64,000 nt of DNA from Flaviflagellibacter deserti (GTDB lineage: Bacteria; Pseudomonadota; Alphaproteobacteria; Rhizobiales; Methylopilaceae), in NCBI RefSeq assembly GCF_042652085.1, contig NZ_JBHSJF010000002.1, positions 62,001 to 126,000 of the forward strand, written 5' to 3'. Position 1 is the stretch's first letter; each line of letters begins with the position of its first letter. Positions 1 through 7,784 of this stretch are shown in pieces. The notes below the pieces were generated by a model that did no database searches, was not told the DNA's origin, and was given only the letters and a program-made list of their open reading frames with translations. The translations under genes and the position numbers were made by a program.

Positions 1-330
1 ATGCAGCGCGCCCTGTTCGCGCGGCTTCTCTTGCAGGACGCTCCCATTATTCTCCTCGACGAGCCGTTCACGGCCATCGATGCGCGCACTACGGCCGACC
101 TGATCGACGTGGTCGAGCGCTGGCACAAGGAGAAGCGCACGGTGGTCGCTGTGCTGCACGATCTGGAAACCGTGCGCAGGCATTTCCCGCAGTCGCTGCT
201 GCTGGCCCGGTCTCCGGTCGCCTGGGGCGATACGGCGGAGGCGCTGAGCGCCGAGAACCTGTTCACGGCACGGAGGATGATCGAGGCTTTCGATCCGCAT
301 GCGACCTCGTGCGAGCGGAAGGTCGCGTGA
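1..330 (+). CDS. Metal (Zn/Mn) ABC transporter ATP-binding protein, 3' fragment
   Basis: The window opens inside this gene. The first visible residues (MQRALFARLLL) normally follow the ABC signature LSGGQ, so the apparent ATG at base 1 is internal and the Walker A half lies upstream of the window. Walker B plus D-loop (IILLDEPFTAID) and the H-loop His (VAVLHDLETV) are present. The permease and solute-binding protein genes follow on the same strand, giving the order ATPase-permease-binding protein seen in azt-type zinc importers rather than the divergent znuA/znuCB layout. It would energise zinc or manganese uptake at the inner membrane; the metal is inferred from the neighbours. Confidence 0.88.
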   Translation: MQRALFARLLLQDAPIILLDEPFTAIDARTTADLIDVVERWHKEKRTVVAVLHDLETVRRHFPQSLLLARSPVAWGDTAEALSAENLFTARRMIEAFDPHATSCERKVA

Positions 331-349
331 TGGTCGATATACTCAATGG

Positions 350-453
350 CCTCATCCTGAGCCGAACCGCGGAGCGGTTCGTGTCGAAGGATGGCGAGTT
401 CGGAGCTTGGGTCGGTCCTTCGACACGGCCCTGCGGGCCGGCTCAGGATGAGG
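350..453. repeat. Palindromic intergenic repeat, family A copy 1
   Basis: The element begins CCTCATCCTGAGCCG and ends with the exact reverse complement CGGCTCAGGATGAGG; internal halves TCGAAGGATGG and GTCCTTCGACACGG also pair, so the whole could fold into one long hairpin. A second copy lies at 2319-2426. Elements starting CCTCATCCTGAG are common between genes in Rhizobiales genomes (general knowledge). Confidence 0.8.
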
Positions 454-460
454 ATCGAGG

Positions 461-1330
461 ATGATCTACGACTTCCTCATCGCGCCCTTCGCGGAATTCG
501 ACTTCATGAAGCGCGCTTTGGTCGGCTCGCTGGCTCTGGCGCTGGGCTCCGGGCCGATCGGCGTGTTCCTGATGCTTCGCCGGCTCAGCCTGACGGGCGA
601 TGCGATGGCACATGCGATCCTGCCTGGCGCCGCGGTGGGTTATCTGATCGCCGGGCTGTCGCTGCCGGCCATGACCATCGGCGGCATGGTGGCCGGCGTC
701 ACCGTCGCCTTCCTCTCCGGTCTCGTCTCGCGCTTCACCGCGCTGAAGGAAGACGCCTCGCTCGCGACCTTTTATCTGCTGTCGCTCGCGCTCGGCGTGG
801 TTCTTGTCTCCGCGCGGGGCTCGAACGTCGATCTGCTGCATGTGCTGTTCGGCACGGTGCTGGCGCTGGACGATGCGGCTCTGTTCCTGATCGCGGGCAT
901 CGCGACCGTGAGCGTGCTGACGCTCGCCGCGATCTACCGGCCGCTCGTGCTTGAATGCGTCGATCCGGGCTTCCTGCGCTCTGTCTCGAATGCCGGCGCG
1001 CCGGTCCACATGGTTTTCCTCGCGCTCGTCGTGATGAACCTCGTCGGCGGCTTCCATGCCCTCGGCACGCTGCTCGCCGTCGGCCTGATGATGCTGCCAG
1101 CCGCCGCCGCGCGGATGTGGACGCAGGACGTCACCGTCATGCTGATCCTGTCCGCCATCGGCGGCGCGGTGTCCGGCTATATCGGCCTTCTCGTTTCCTA
1201 TCATTGGTCGCTGCCGGCGGGCCCGGCCATCATCCTGTCCGCGGGCGGGCTTTATCTCGCATCGCTGGCTTTCGGCGCGCAGGGCGGTTTCGTTCAGCGC
1301 CTCGTGCCGGTCCGTCACCTCGAAGCCTGA
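461..1330 (+). CDS. Metal ABC transporter permease (ZnuB/AztB type)
   Basis: 289 residues, almost wholly hydrophobic with about eight predicted membrane segments, and the ABC-3 family core pattern GDAMAHAILPGAAVGY near residues 45-60. ABC-3 permeases form the inner-membrane channel for Zn2+ or Mn2+ with the ATPase encoded just upstream and the binding protein just downstream. The gene is separated from the ATPase by palindromic repeat copy 350-453, whose end lies 7 bp before the ATG. The ATG at 461 gives a normal family length. Zinc is the favoured substrate because of the His-rich binding protein and the COG0523 GTPase nearby. Confidence 0.9.
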   Translation: MIYDFLIAPFAEFDFMKRALVGSLALALGSGPIGVFLMLRRLSLTGDAMAHAILPGAAVGYLIAGLSLPAMTIGGMVAGVTVAFLSGLVSRFTALKEDASLATFYLLSLALGVVLVSARGSNVDLLHVLFGTVLALDDAALFLIAGIATVSVLTLAAIYRPLVLECVDPGFLRSVSNAGAPVHMVFLALVVMNLVGGFHALGTLLAVGLMMLPAAAARMWTQDVTVMLILSAIGGAVSGYIGLLVSYHWSLPAGPAIILSAGGLYLASLAFGAQGGFVQRLVPVRHLEA

Positions 1331-1360
1331 ATAAGTTCGGTTTCGCAAAGGGGGTTCATC

Positions 1361-2302
1361 ATGCGTATTGTATGTAACGTTATAACATTGCTGGCTATCG
1401 GCGCTGGTCTCGCGCTGTCGGCTCCGGCCCACGCGCAGGACAAGCTCGCAACGGTCGCGAGTTTCTCGATCCTCGGCGATTTCGTGAAGAATGTCGGCGG
1501 CGACCGCATCGCGGTAACGACCCTCGTCGGCCCGAACGGCGACGCGCATGTCTACGAGCCGACGCCCGCTGATGCGAAGGCGCTCAACACGGCGAAGGTC
1601 GTCTTCATCAACGGGCTCGGTTTCGAGGGATGGATGGACCGTCTCGTTCGGGCGTCCGGCTCGAAGGCCACGGTCGTCACCGCGAGCCAGGGCGTGACCC
1701 CGATCGCCTTCGCCGGCGAGGAAGAGGACGACCACGCCAAGGGCAAGAAGCACGCGCATGAGGAACACGAGCACGGCCAGGACCCGCATGCCTTTCAGTC
1801 GATCGCGAACGTCAAGCTCTATGTTGGGAATATCCGTGATGCCCTGATCGCCGCCGATCCGGCGGGCAAGGACGTCTACGAGGCCAATGCCACGGCTTAC
1901 ACGGCCAAGCTGGACGCGCTCGACGGCGAGGTGAAAGCCGCAATCCAGGCGATCCCGGAGGGACAGCGCAAGATCATCACCTCACACGACGCTTTCGGCT
2001 ATTTCGGCAAGGCCTACGGCTTCGCCTTCATCGCGCCGCAGGACATTTCGACGGAGTCAGAGGCTTCAGCGAAAGACGTCGCCAGGCTGATCAGGCAGAT
2101 CAAGGCTGACAAGGTCAAAGCTGTGTTCGTCGAGAACATCACCGACCGGCGGCTGATCGACCGGATCGCCAAGGAAACCGGCGCCGTGGTAGGCGGCGAA
2201 CTGTACTCGGACGCTCTGTCGCCCCCGGACGGGCCGGCTGCCACTTACATCGACATGTTCCATCACAATATAAAGACGTTGAGCGCGGCGCTTTCGAGCT
2301 GA
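1361..2302 (+). CDS. znuA: Zinc ABC transporter substrate-binding protein
   Basis: 313 residues of the cluster A-I metal-binding protein family (ZnuA/AztC). Residues 1-25 are a Sec signal peptide ending APAHA. Metal-ligand His63 lies in GDAHVYEP; a flexible acidic/His-rich loop follows around residues 125-150 (HAKGKKHAHEEHEHG), a mark of zinc rather than manganese binders, and then HDAFGYF with the third conserved His. The start at 1361 has a strong AAAGGGGG ribosome site. Codons 5-10 overlap a Zur-like palindrome at 1374-1391. It delivers periplasmic zinc to the permease encoded upstream. Confidence 0.93.
   Translation: MRIVCNVITLLAIGAGLALSAPAHAQDKLATVASFSILGDFVKNVGGDRIAVTTLVGPNGDAHVYEPTPADAKALNTAKVVFINGLGFEGWMDRLVRASGSKATVVTASQGVTPIAFAGEEEDDHAKGKKHAHEEHEHGQDPHAFQSIANVKLYVGNIRDALIAADPAGKDVYEANATAYTAKLDALDGEVKAAIQAIPEGQRKIITSHDAFGYFGKAYGFAFIAPQDISTESEASAKDVARLIRQIKADKVKAVFVENITDRRLIDRIAKETGAVVGGELYSDALSPPDGPAATYIDMFHHNIKTLSAALSS
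1374..1391. promoter_or_regulatory. Candidate Zur box inside the binding-protein 5' coding region
   Basis: GTAACGTTATAACATTGC holds the perfect 8-bp palindrome GTTATAAC within a 14-bp near-palindrome (one mismatched pair). From memory it closely matches the alphaproteobacterial Zur consensus, roughly GTAATGTTATAACATTAC (16 of 18). It lies in an otherwise GC-rich gene and covers codons 5-10. It could repress by roadblock or serve a promoter between permease and binding-protein genes. Confidence 0.5.
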
Positions 2303-2318
2303 CGCTCAACGAACACAA

Positions 2319-2426
2319 CCTCATCCTGAGCCGGCTGCCTTGGCAGCCGTGTCGAAGGATGGACCCGGGCTCGGTGCTTGCGGCCATCCTTCGATACGAG
2401 CGCTTCGCGCTCGGCTCAGGATGAGG
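2319..2426. repeat. Palindromic intergenic repeat, family A copy 2
   Basis: Same ends as the element at 350-453 (CCTCATCCTGAGCCGG ... CGGCTCAGGATGAGG) with internal hairpins GGCTGCCTTGGCAGCC and GAGCGCTTCGCGCTC. It fills most of the gap between the zinc-binding protein gene and the GTPase gene. Confidence 0.8.
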
Positions 2427-2445
2427 CGCCACACAGGGTTACCTC

Positions 2446-3510
2446 ATGTCCGACAAGATCCCCGTTACCGTGCTCACCGGCTATCTCGGCGCCGGCAAGA
2501 CGACGCTCCTCAATCGCATCCTCTCGGAGGAGCACGGCAAGCGCTACGCGGTCATCGTCAACGAATTCGGCGAGATCGGCATCGACAACGAACTCGTCGT
2601 CGGCGCGGACGAGGAAGTCTTCGAAATGAACAATGGCTGCATCTGCTGCACGGTGCGCGGAGACCTGATCCGCATCATCGAGGGGCTGATGAAGCGAAAG
2701 GGCAAGTTCGACGCGATCATCGTCGAGACGACGGGCCTCGCCGATCCGGCTCCGGTGGCGCAGACCTTCTTCGTCGACGAGGAAGTGCAGGACAATGCCC
2801 GCCTCGATGCGGTGGTGACCGTCGCCGACGCCAAATGGCTGACCGAGCGACTCAAAGACGCCCCCGAGGCTAAGAACCAGATCGCCTTCGCCGACGTCAT
2901 CCTGCTCAACAAGACCGACCTCGTGAATGAGGCGGAGCTCGAGGAGGTCGAGGCGCGCATCCGCGGACTGAACCCATATGCGCGCATCATCCGCACGGTG
3001 AAGAGCCAGGTTCCGCTCAACGAAGTTCTCGATCGCGGTGCGTTCGATCTCGATCGCATCCTGCAGATCGAGCCGGCCTTCCTCGAAGGCGAGCACCATC
3101 ATGAACATGGCGAGGCGTGCGGCCCGGATTGCGGCCACGACCATCATGACCATGATCATCATGGGCACGATCACCACGACCACGGTCATGGCGGGCTGAA
3201 GCACTATCACGACGAGTTCATCAAATCGGTCGCCTTCACCATTCCGGGTGACGTCGACCCGAACAAGTTCATGCCCTGGGTTCAGGAACTCGCGCAGCGC
3301 GAGGGCCAGAACTTCCTGCGCTGGAAGGGCATCCTGTCGTTCAAGAATGAGCCGCGCCGCTTCGTCTTCCAGGGCGTGCACATGATCCTGGACGGCGACC
3401 TGCAGCGCGAATGGAAGCCGGGAGAAACGCGGCAGTCCAAGCTCGTCTTCATCGGCAAGGAGCTCGATGAGGAGATGCTGCGCGAGGGTTTCGAGGCCTG
3501 CGCGGCTTGA
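2446..3510 (+). CDS. COG0523 family GTPase, putative zinc metallochaperone (CobW/ZinU/YjiA type)
   Basis: 354 residues. Walker A GYLGAGKTTLL is at residues 12-22 and the metal motif CICC (Cys65, Cys67, Cys68) follows NNGC. The guanine-specificity motif is NKTD (LLNKTDL). A long His/Asp-rich stretch around residues 213-245 links to the CobW C-terminal domain. G3E GTPases of this subgroup insert or traffic metals under GTP control; the position beside a zinc importer points to zinc. The WD40 gene follows after 174 bp, a pairing I recall from other alphaproteobacteria. Cobalamin synthesis is unlikely because no cob genes are nearby. Confidence 0.9.
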   Translation: MSDKIPVTVLTGYLGAGKTTLLNRILSEEHGKRYAVIVNEFGEIGIDNELVVGADEEVFEMNNGCICCTVRGDLIRIIEGLMKRKGKFDAIIVETTGLADPAPVAQTFFVDEEVQDNARLDAVVTVADAKWLTERLKDAPEAKNQIAFADVILLNKTDLVNEAELEEVEARIRGLNPYARIIRTVKSQVPLNEVLDRGAFDLDRILQIEPAFLEGEHHHEHGEACGPDCGHDHHDHDHHGHDHHDHGHGGLKHYHDEFIKSVAFTIPGDVDPNKFMPWVQELAQREGQNFLRWKGILSFKNEPRRFVFQGVHMILDGDLQREWKPGETRQSKLVFIGKELDEEMLREGFEACAA

Positions 3511-3518
3511 GTTTTCGA

Positions 3519-3649
3519 CCTCTCCCGATGGGAGAGGTCGGCACAGCGCGGTAGCGCTGCCGGGTGAGGGGTACGCCCTCGCGATAGGTCTTACCCCTCA
3601 CCCCGCTCGAACCTGCCGGTTCGAGTCGCCCTCTCTCCGAGGGAGAGGG
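3519..3649. repeat. Palindromic intergenic repeat, family B
   Basis: Nested inverted segments: CCTCTCCC/GGGAGAGG at the left end, GGGTGAGGGG pairing with CCCCTCACCC across the middle, and CCCTCTCTCC/GGGAGAGGG at the right end. It occupies nearly all of the spacer between the GTPase and WD40 genes. A related but different element lies at 12893-13040. Confidence 0.7.
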
Positions 3650-3684
3650 TTGGCGTTCTGCCAAACCCGGTCTAAACCGCCGCT

Positions 3685-4695
3685 ATGACCTCCACCGACA
3701 CGAGCCTCGCCGATTATATCCGCCCGATCCTGGCGGAATCGCACGTCACGGCCACGGCATTCATCGAGAAGACGGCGGCGTTCGCGCTCGGCGATGGATC
3801 GGTGATGCTCGCCAGCGCGGACAACGTCTCTCGGGTGAACGTGCATCCGAACGGCTCGATCCTAGTCGCGGCGTCGGACGGCAAGCATCTCGTCACCGGC
3901 GGCGATGATGGCCGTGTGGTGCGGTTGTCGGCGGCCGGCCGCACCGAAGAAATTGCCACGACCGAAGGCCATGCCTGGATCGACGCGGTCGCGACCGGTC
4001 CAGACGGGGCAGTGGCCTGGGCGGCTGGCCGCAAGGCGTTTGTCCGCGACGGCAAGGGCGCCGTATACTCGATCGATGTCGGATCGAGCGGCCGTGGGCT
4101 CGCCTTCGCACCGAAGGGCTTCCAGCTCTACATCTCCCGCTATAACGGCGTGAGCCAGTGGTTCCCGCGATCCACCGCTCCGGCCAAGGAACTGCCCTGG
4201 AAGGGCTCCCACCTCGATGTCACGGCGTCGGCCGATGGCCGCTTCGTCGTCTCCACCATGCAGGAGAATTCGCTGCACGGCTGGCGCGTCGCCGACGGCG
4301 CGCATATGCGGATGACCGGCTATCCCGGAAAGACGCGGTCGATCTCCTGGTCGCCGGACGGGCGCTGGCTCGCGACCAGCGGTGCGGACGCCGCGATCGT
4401 CTGGCCGTTCGTCACCAAGGACGGCCCGATGGGCAAACCGCCGCTCGAACTCGGCATCCGACCATCGCGGGTCGAGCGGGTGGCGTTCCATCCGAAAGCG
4501 CCCGTGCTCGCGATCGGCTATCGCGACGGCTTCATCCTGCTGGTGAAGATGGACGACGAGGGCGGCGGACTGCAGGTCCGTCCGGTCAGCGAAGGCGGCC
4601 CGGTTTCGGCGCTGTCATGGGACGCCAATGGCATGATGCTGGCCTTCGGCACCGAGGAGGGCGCGGCCGGGGTGCTGTCGCTGCCGAAGATCTGA
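3685..4695 (+). CDS. WD40 repeat protein
   Basis: 336 residues with no signal peptide or membrane segment. Degenerate WD40 blades recur through the whole length (for example NGSILVAASDGKHLVTGGDD and SWSPDGRWLATSGADAAIVW), enough for a single beta-propeller. No enzyme motif is visible, so it is probably a scaffold. Its place after the COG0523 GTPase and zinc importer suggests a role with metal allocation. It is not the periplasmic AztD chaperone, since it has no export signal. Confidence 0.75.
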   Translation: MTSTDTSLADYIRPILAESHVTATAFIEKTAAFALGDGSVMLASADNVSRVNVHPNGSILVAASDGKHLVTGGDDGRVVRLSAAGRTEEIATTEGHAWIDAVATGPDGAVAWAAGRKAFVRDGKGAVYSIDVGSSGRGLAFAPKGFQLYISRYNGVSQWFPRSTAPAKELPWKGSHLDVTASADGRFVVSTMQENSLHGWRVADGAHMRMTGYPGKTRSISWSPDGRWLATSGADAAIVWPFVTKDGPMGKPPLELGIRPSRVERVAFHPKAPVLAIGYRDGFILLVKMDDEGGGLQVRPVSEGGPVSALSWDANGMMLAFGTEEGAAGVLSLPKI

Positions 4696-4787
4696 CGAGA
4701 TCGAGTTCGACTATTTGCTGATCATCCAAAAGCAGCCGGCCTGCGTATCTCCCCCATAGGGGAGACATTCAGGATCGGGATCGTGTG

Positions 4788-5894
4788 ATGCAAGATGATC
4801 AGCCACCAAGCGACGGCGCGCCCGCGCTCGGCAAGTTTTCCATTCTCCTTCGTCTCGGCGCGATCGGCGCGGTGCTTGCCGCCGCTGCGGGCGGCTTCGC
4901 CTATGCGGGCGGCTGGTTCTCGCCGGGAGCGCTGACCCAGAACAAGATCATCGATACCTTCCAGGCCGTGGACGGCGTCCATGAGGGATTCAGGCGAAAC
5001 CACGCCAAGGGACTGTGCGCTTCGGCGACATTCGCCAGCAATGGCGCGGGTGTGCCGCTGTCGAAGGCCTCGGTCTTCGCAGCCGGAGCGTCGGTTCCAG
5101 TGATCGCCCGGTTCTCCATCGCGGGCGGCCAGCCATATGCTGCGGATTCCGCGATGTCGGTGAAGAGTTTCGGCCTGCGCTTCCTCTTGCCCGGCGGCGA
5201 GGAATGGCGCACCGCAATGATCCCGATCCCGGTCTTCCCGGTAAACACGCCGGAAGCGTTCTGGGAGCAGCTCGACGCGTCGAGGCCCGATCCGGCGACA
5301 GGGAAACCAGATCCCGCGAAAATGCAGGCGTTCGCGGCGAAGCATCCGGAGACGGCCAAGGCGATCGAGCTGATCAAGGCGGGCCCGCGATCGGCCGGGT
5401 TCAGCGATACGACCTTCCACGGCCTCAACGCATTCCGCTTCACCAATGCTGGCGGGCAAACGGTTGCCGTGCGCTGGTCCGTGGTGCCGGAGCAGGCTGC
5501 GCCGGCGAATGCGGCGCTCGGCACCGACAAGAACGCTCTATTCGATGCGCTGATCCGCCAGCAGGCGCAGCAGCCCGTCAAATGGCGTCTTGTGGTGACG
5601 GTAGGCCAGCCCGGCGATCCCACCAACGATGCGACCTTACCCTGGCCCGCTGACCGACAGCAGGTCGACGTCGGCACGCTCACGATCAATTCGCTTGTGG
5701 ACGAGGACGACGGCGACTGCACCAGCGTCAACTACGATCCGCTGGTCCTGCCGGACGGCATCCAGCCCTCGGACGACCCCCTGCTGAGCGCCCGGTCGGC
5801 CGCCTATTCGGTGTCCTATACGAGGCGCGCCGGGGAGACGAAGCCGCCCAGTGCGGTGACCGCGTCCGACGTCCGCAAGGGAGAAGGCTCATGA
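4788..5894 (+). CDS. Membrane-anchored catalase-family peroxidase (SrpA-like)
   Basis: 368 residues from the ATG at 4788 (a GTG lies one codon upstream). A single hydrophobic segment near residues 22-42 anchors it with the catalytic domain outside the cytoplasm. The catalase-like domain keeps the distal His in RRNHAKG (about residue 72) and a candidate proximal Tyr in ARSAAYSVSY near the C-terminus; its length is that of small SrpA/KatA-related peroxidases, not full catalases. The stop overlaps the cytochrome b561 start by 4 bp (ATGA), so the two are translationally coupled. Likely function: haem peroxidase fed by quinol through the b561 partner. Confidence 0.85.
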   Translation: MQDDQPPSDGAPALGKFSILLRLGAIGAVLAAAAGGFAYAGGWFSPGALTQNKIIDTFQAVDGVHEGFRRNHAKGLCASATFASNGAGVPLSKASVFAAGASVPVIARFSIAGGQPYAADSAMSVKSFGLRFLLPGGEEWRTAMIPIPVFPVNTPEAFWEQLDASRPDPATGKPDPAKMQAFAAKHPETAKAIELIKAGPRSAGFSDTTFHGLNAFRFTNAGGQTVAVRWSVVPEQAAPANAALGTDKNALFDALIRQQAQQPVKWRLVVTVGQPGDPTNDATLPWPADRQQVDVGTLTINSLVDEDDGDCTSVNYDPLVLPDGIQPSDDPLLSARSAAYSVSYTRRAGETKPPSAVTASDVRKGEGS

Positions 5895-6460
5895 GCAATC
5901 ACGGCCAATTCCCCGTCTTCTCGCGCGTCCTGCATTGGCTGATGGCACTGATGATCCTTGCGATGCTGTTCATTGGCGTCGCGATGGTCGCCTCGGTCGG
6001 CGACTACCACAGGCTGGTGTCGATCCATCGCGTGCTGGGTGTTGCCATTCTGGCGCTCGTCATCGTCCGGATCGTCAACCGCAGGCTCAATCCGCCCCCG
6101 GCTTTGCCACCAACGCTCTCTCGGCTTCAGCACGTCGCGGCCCAGGCCTCGCACATCCTGCTCTACGGCCTGATGGTGGCGCTGCCGCTCGTCGGCTGGG
6201 GCATGCTGTCGGCCGCGAATTATCCGGTCGCGATGTTCGGCCCGTTCGTCCTGCCACCAATCCTGCCGCACGATCCCATGCTCTATGCTGCTCTGCGGAG
6301 CATCCACACGGTGCTGGCCTATCTGTTGTTCGCCACTGTGCTCGCGCATCTGGGCGCGGCACTGCTGCACGGCCTGATACTGCGCGACGGCGTTTTCGGC
6401 AGCATGATGCCGTGGCGGGCGAAGCCTGTCAGGGTCGCCGATGAACTGCCGGAGGCGTGA
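5891..6460 (+). CDS. Cytochrome b561
   Basis: 189 residues with four hydrophobic segments and conserved His in the helices (RVLHWLMALMI near the N-terminus, HRVLG, ASHILLY, and LAHLGAALLH near the C-terminus), typical of bacterial di-haem b561 proteins that pass electrons from membrane quinol. The ATG overlaps the stop of the catalase-like gene. Such SrpA-b561 pairs are known in proteobacteria and probably form a membrane peroxide-reducing unit. Confidence 0.9.
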   Translation: MSNHGQFPVFSRVLHWLMALMILAMLFIGVAMVASVGDYHRLVSIHRVLGVAILALVIVRIVNRRLNPPPALPPTLSRLQHVAAQASHILLYGLMVALPLVGWGMLSAANYPVAMFGPFVLPPILPHDPMLYAALRSIHTVLAYLLFATVLAHLGAALLHGLILRDGVFGSMMPWRAKPVRVADELPEA

Positions 6461-6464
6461 GGCG

Positions 6465-6848
6465 CTAACTCGCTTCTGACAGACAGGCGAGGAGCGCTTC
6501 CTCGAGCGCTTCCGGCACGAAAGGCTTCTGGATGATCGGCCGGCCCTGATGCGGCTGGTCGATCGTCGCCTGGTCGCCATACCCCGAGACGAAGATGAAC
6601 GGTATGCCGCGCTCGGCCAGCACGTCGGCCACCGGGAAGACGCGGACGCCGGCAAGATTGACGTCCAGAAATGCGGCGTCGATTTCTTCGTTCGAGGCCA
6701 TTTGGACCGCGATATCGACCCGCGGTGCCGGCCCGACGACGATGCAACCGATATCGGCGAGCATATCCTCCACCAGCATCGAGACCAGGACTTCGTCCTC
6801 AACCACGAGTACCCGCCGGCCCGTCAGGTCGACTTTCTGAATGTTCAC
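6465..6848 (-). CDS. Receiver-domain-only response regulator
   Basis: 127 residues, a single CheY-like domain. The acidic pair Glu17-Asp18 (VVEDEVLV), phosphoacceptor Asp62 (AFLDVNL) and switch Lys (IIQKPF) are present; there is no output domain. This compact type is abundant in Rhizobiales. It converges on the cytochrome b561 gene with a 4-bp gap. No histidine kinase gene is adjacent, so partner and output are unknown. Confidence 0.9.
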   Translation of the reverse strand: MNIQKVDLTGRRVLVVEDEVLVSMLVEDMLADIGCIVVGPAPRVDIAVQMASNEEIDAAFLDVNLAGVRVFPVADVLAERGIPFIFVSGYGDQATIDQPHQGRPIIQKPFVPEALEEALLACLSEAS

Positions 6849-7059
6849 GGATTTTCGCCTCGCGCCCGGCCATACAATGGGCGGCCGGGAATAAACTCGC
6901 CGTGAACAGCTTTAGAACAATCCTTCGGGTTTTCCACCCAAATCGGGGCCGAGTGACGCAGTTGTGCATGACGGGCACTTATCCAAAAGAACGATAGGAA
7001 CCGATGGACAAGCGGGCATGAGTTTTGCCACGCTTACTCAATCGTTAAGGGGGCCTTCC

Positions 7060-7653
7060 ATGCGTCGTCTTGCTCTTCTCGCGGTTGCTGCTGTCGCCTT
7101 TGTCGCTCCGTCGCTCGCAAAGGCCGGCCCGATGACGTTCAGGGAAGTCGAGCTCGGCGATTGCAAGAAGAGTTGCTCCACGATCTTGCTCGGCGAAGGC
7201 GAGATCGTGATGAGCACCGAGCGGGCGTTCCGTTCGGCGATCCGCCGCGCCGGCCGTGGAACTCCGGTGCTCCTGCATTCGCCGGGTGGCAATGTCGCCG
7301 GCAGCCTGCTGCTTGGAGTGGCATTCCGCGAAACCGGCACCACCGTCGGCGTCGCGCCGGGCGGAGCCTGCTATTCGGCCTGCGCCTACGCCCTGCTCGG
7401 CGGTGTGAACCGCAAAGTTCTCACCGGTGCACAATTCGGGGTGCACGAATTCATCACCATCGGCAGGAAGCCCGGCAAGAAACTGACGGCCGCCGACAGG
7501 CGTGAGGACGCCGAAACCCTGGCCCTGCTGCGCGAATACGCCCAGGCGATGGGCGTCAATCCGGAACTGATCTCGCTGGCGGCCAAGACCAAGCACAGCA
7601 ATATCCGAGTGCTGAGTCAGAAGGAGCTCCGCCGGATGCGGGTGGTGAACTGA
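7060..7653 (+). CDS. Exported ClpP/crotonase-fold protein, putative periplasmic protease
   Basis: 197 residues from the ATG at 7060, chosen because MRRLALLAVAAVAFVAPSLA begins an ordinary signal peptide; an upstream in-frame ATG at 6964 would bury it. The mature part shows HSPGGN (about residue 70) and YSACAYALLGG, matching the oxyanion-loop and nucleophile-Ser regions of ClpP-like serine proteases found as exported proteins in alphaproteobacteria. Substrate unknown. An imperfect hairpin follows at 7668-7692. Confidence 0.7.
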   Translation: MRRLALLAVAAVAFVAPSLAKAGPMTFREVELGDCKKSCSTILLGEGEIVMSTERAFRSAIRRAGRGTPVLLHSPGGNVAGSLLLGVAFRETGTTVGVAPGGACYSACAYALLGGVNRKVLTGAQFGVHEFITIGRKPGKKLTAADRREDAETLALLREYAQAMGVNPELISLAAKTKHSNIRVLSQKELRRMRVVN

Positions 7654-7667
7654 AAGCTCGGTCTGTG

Positions 7668-7692
7668 CCTCTCCCGGGGGAAGCGGGAGAGG
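7668..7692. terminator. Hairpin downstream of the ClpP-like gene
   Basis: CCTCTCCCG pairs with CGGGAGAGG (9 bp) across a 7-nt loop, 15 bp after the stop codon. No U-tract follows, so it may be a stabilising or Rho-associated hairpin. Confidence 0.4.
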
Positions 7693-7700
7693 CCTTCATC

Positions 7701-7780
7701 GTCATCCTCCGGCTCGACCGGAGGATCCACGCCACAGGCACCGCCACTATGGGTCCTCCGGTCACAAGCTGGAGGACGAC
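7701..7780. repeat. Palindromic intergenic repeat, family C copy 1
   Basis: Starts GTCATCCTCCGGCTCGACCG and ends with the near reverse complement; it shares its layout (GGAGGATCCACGCC ... TATGGGTCCTCCGGTC) with the cleaner copy at 13419-13498. The right arm is partly degraded (CACAAGCTGGAGGACGAC). It abuts the 3' end of the homospermidine synthase gene. Confidence 0.75.
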
Positions 7781-7784
7781 GCCC

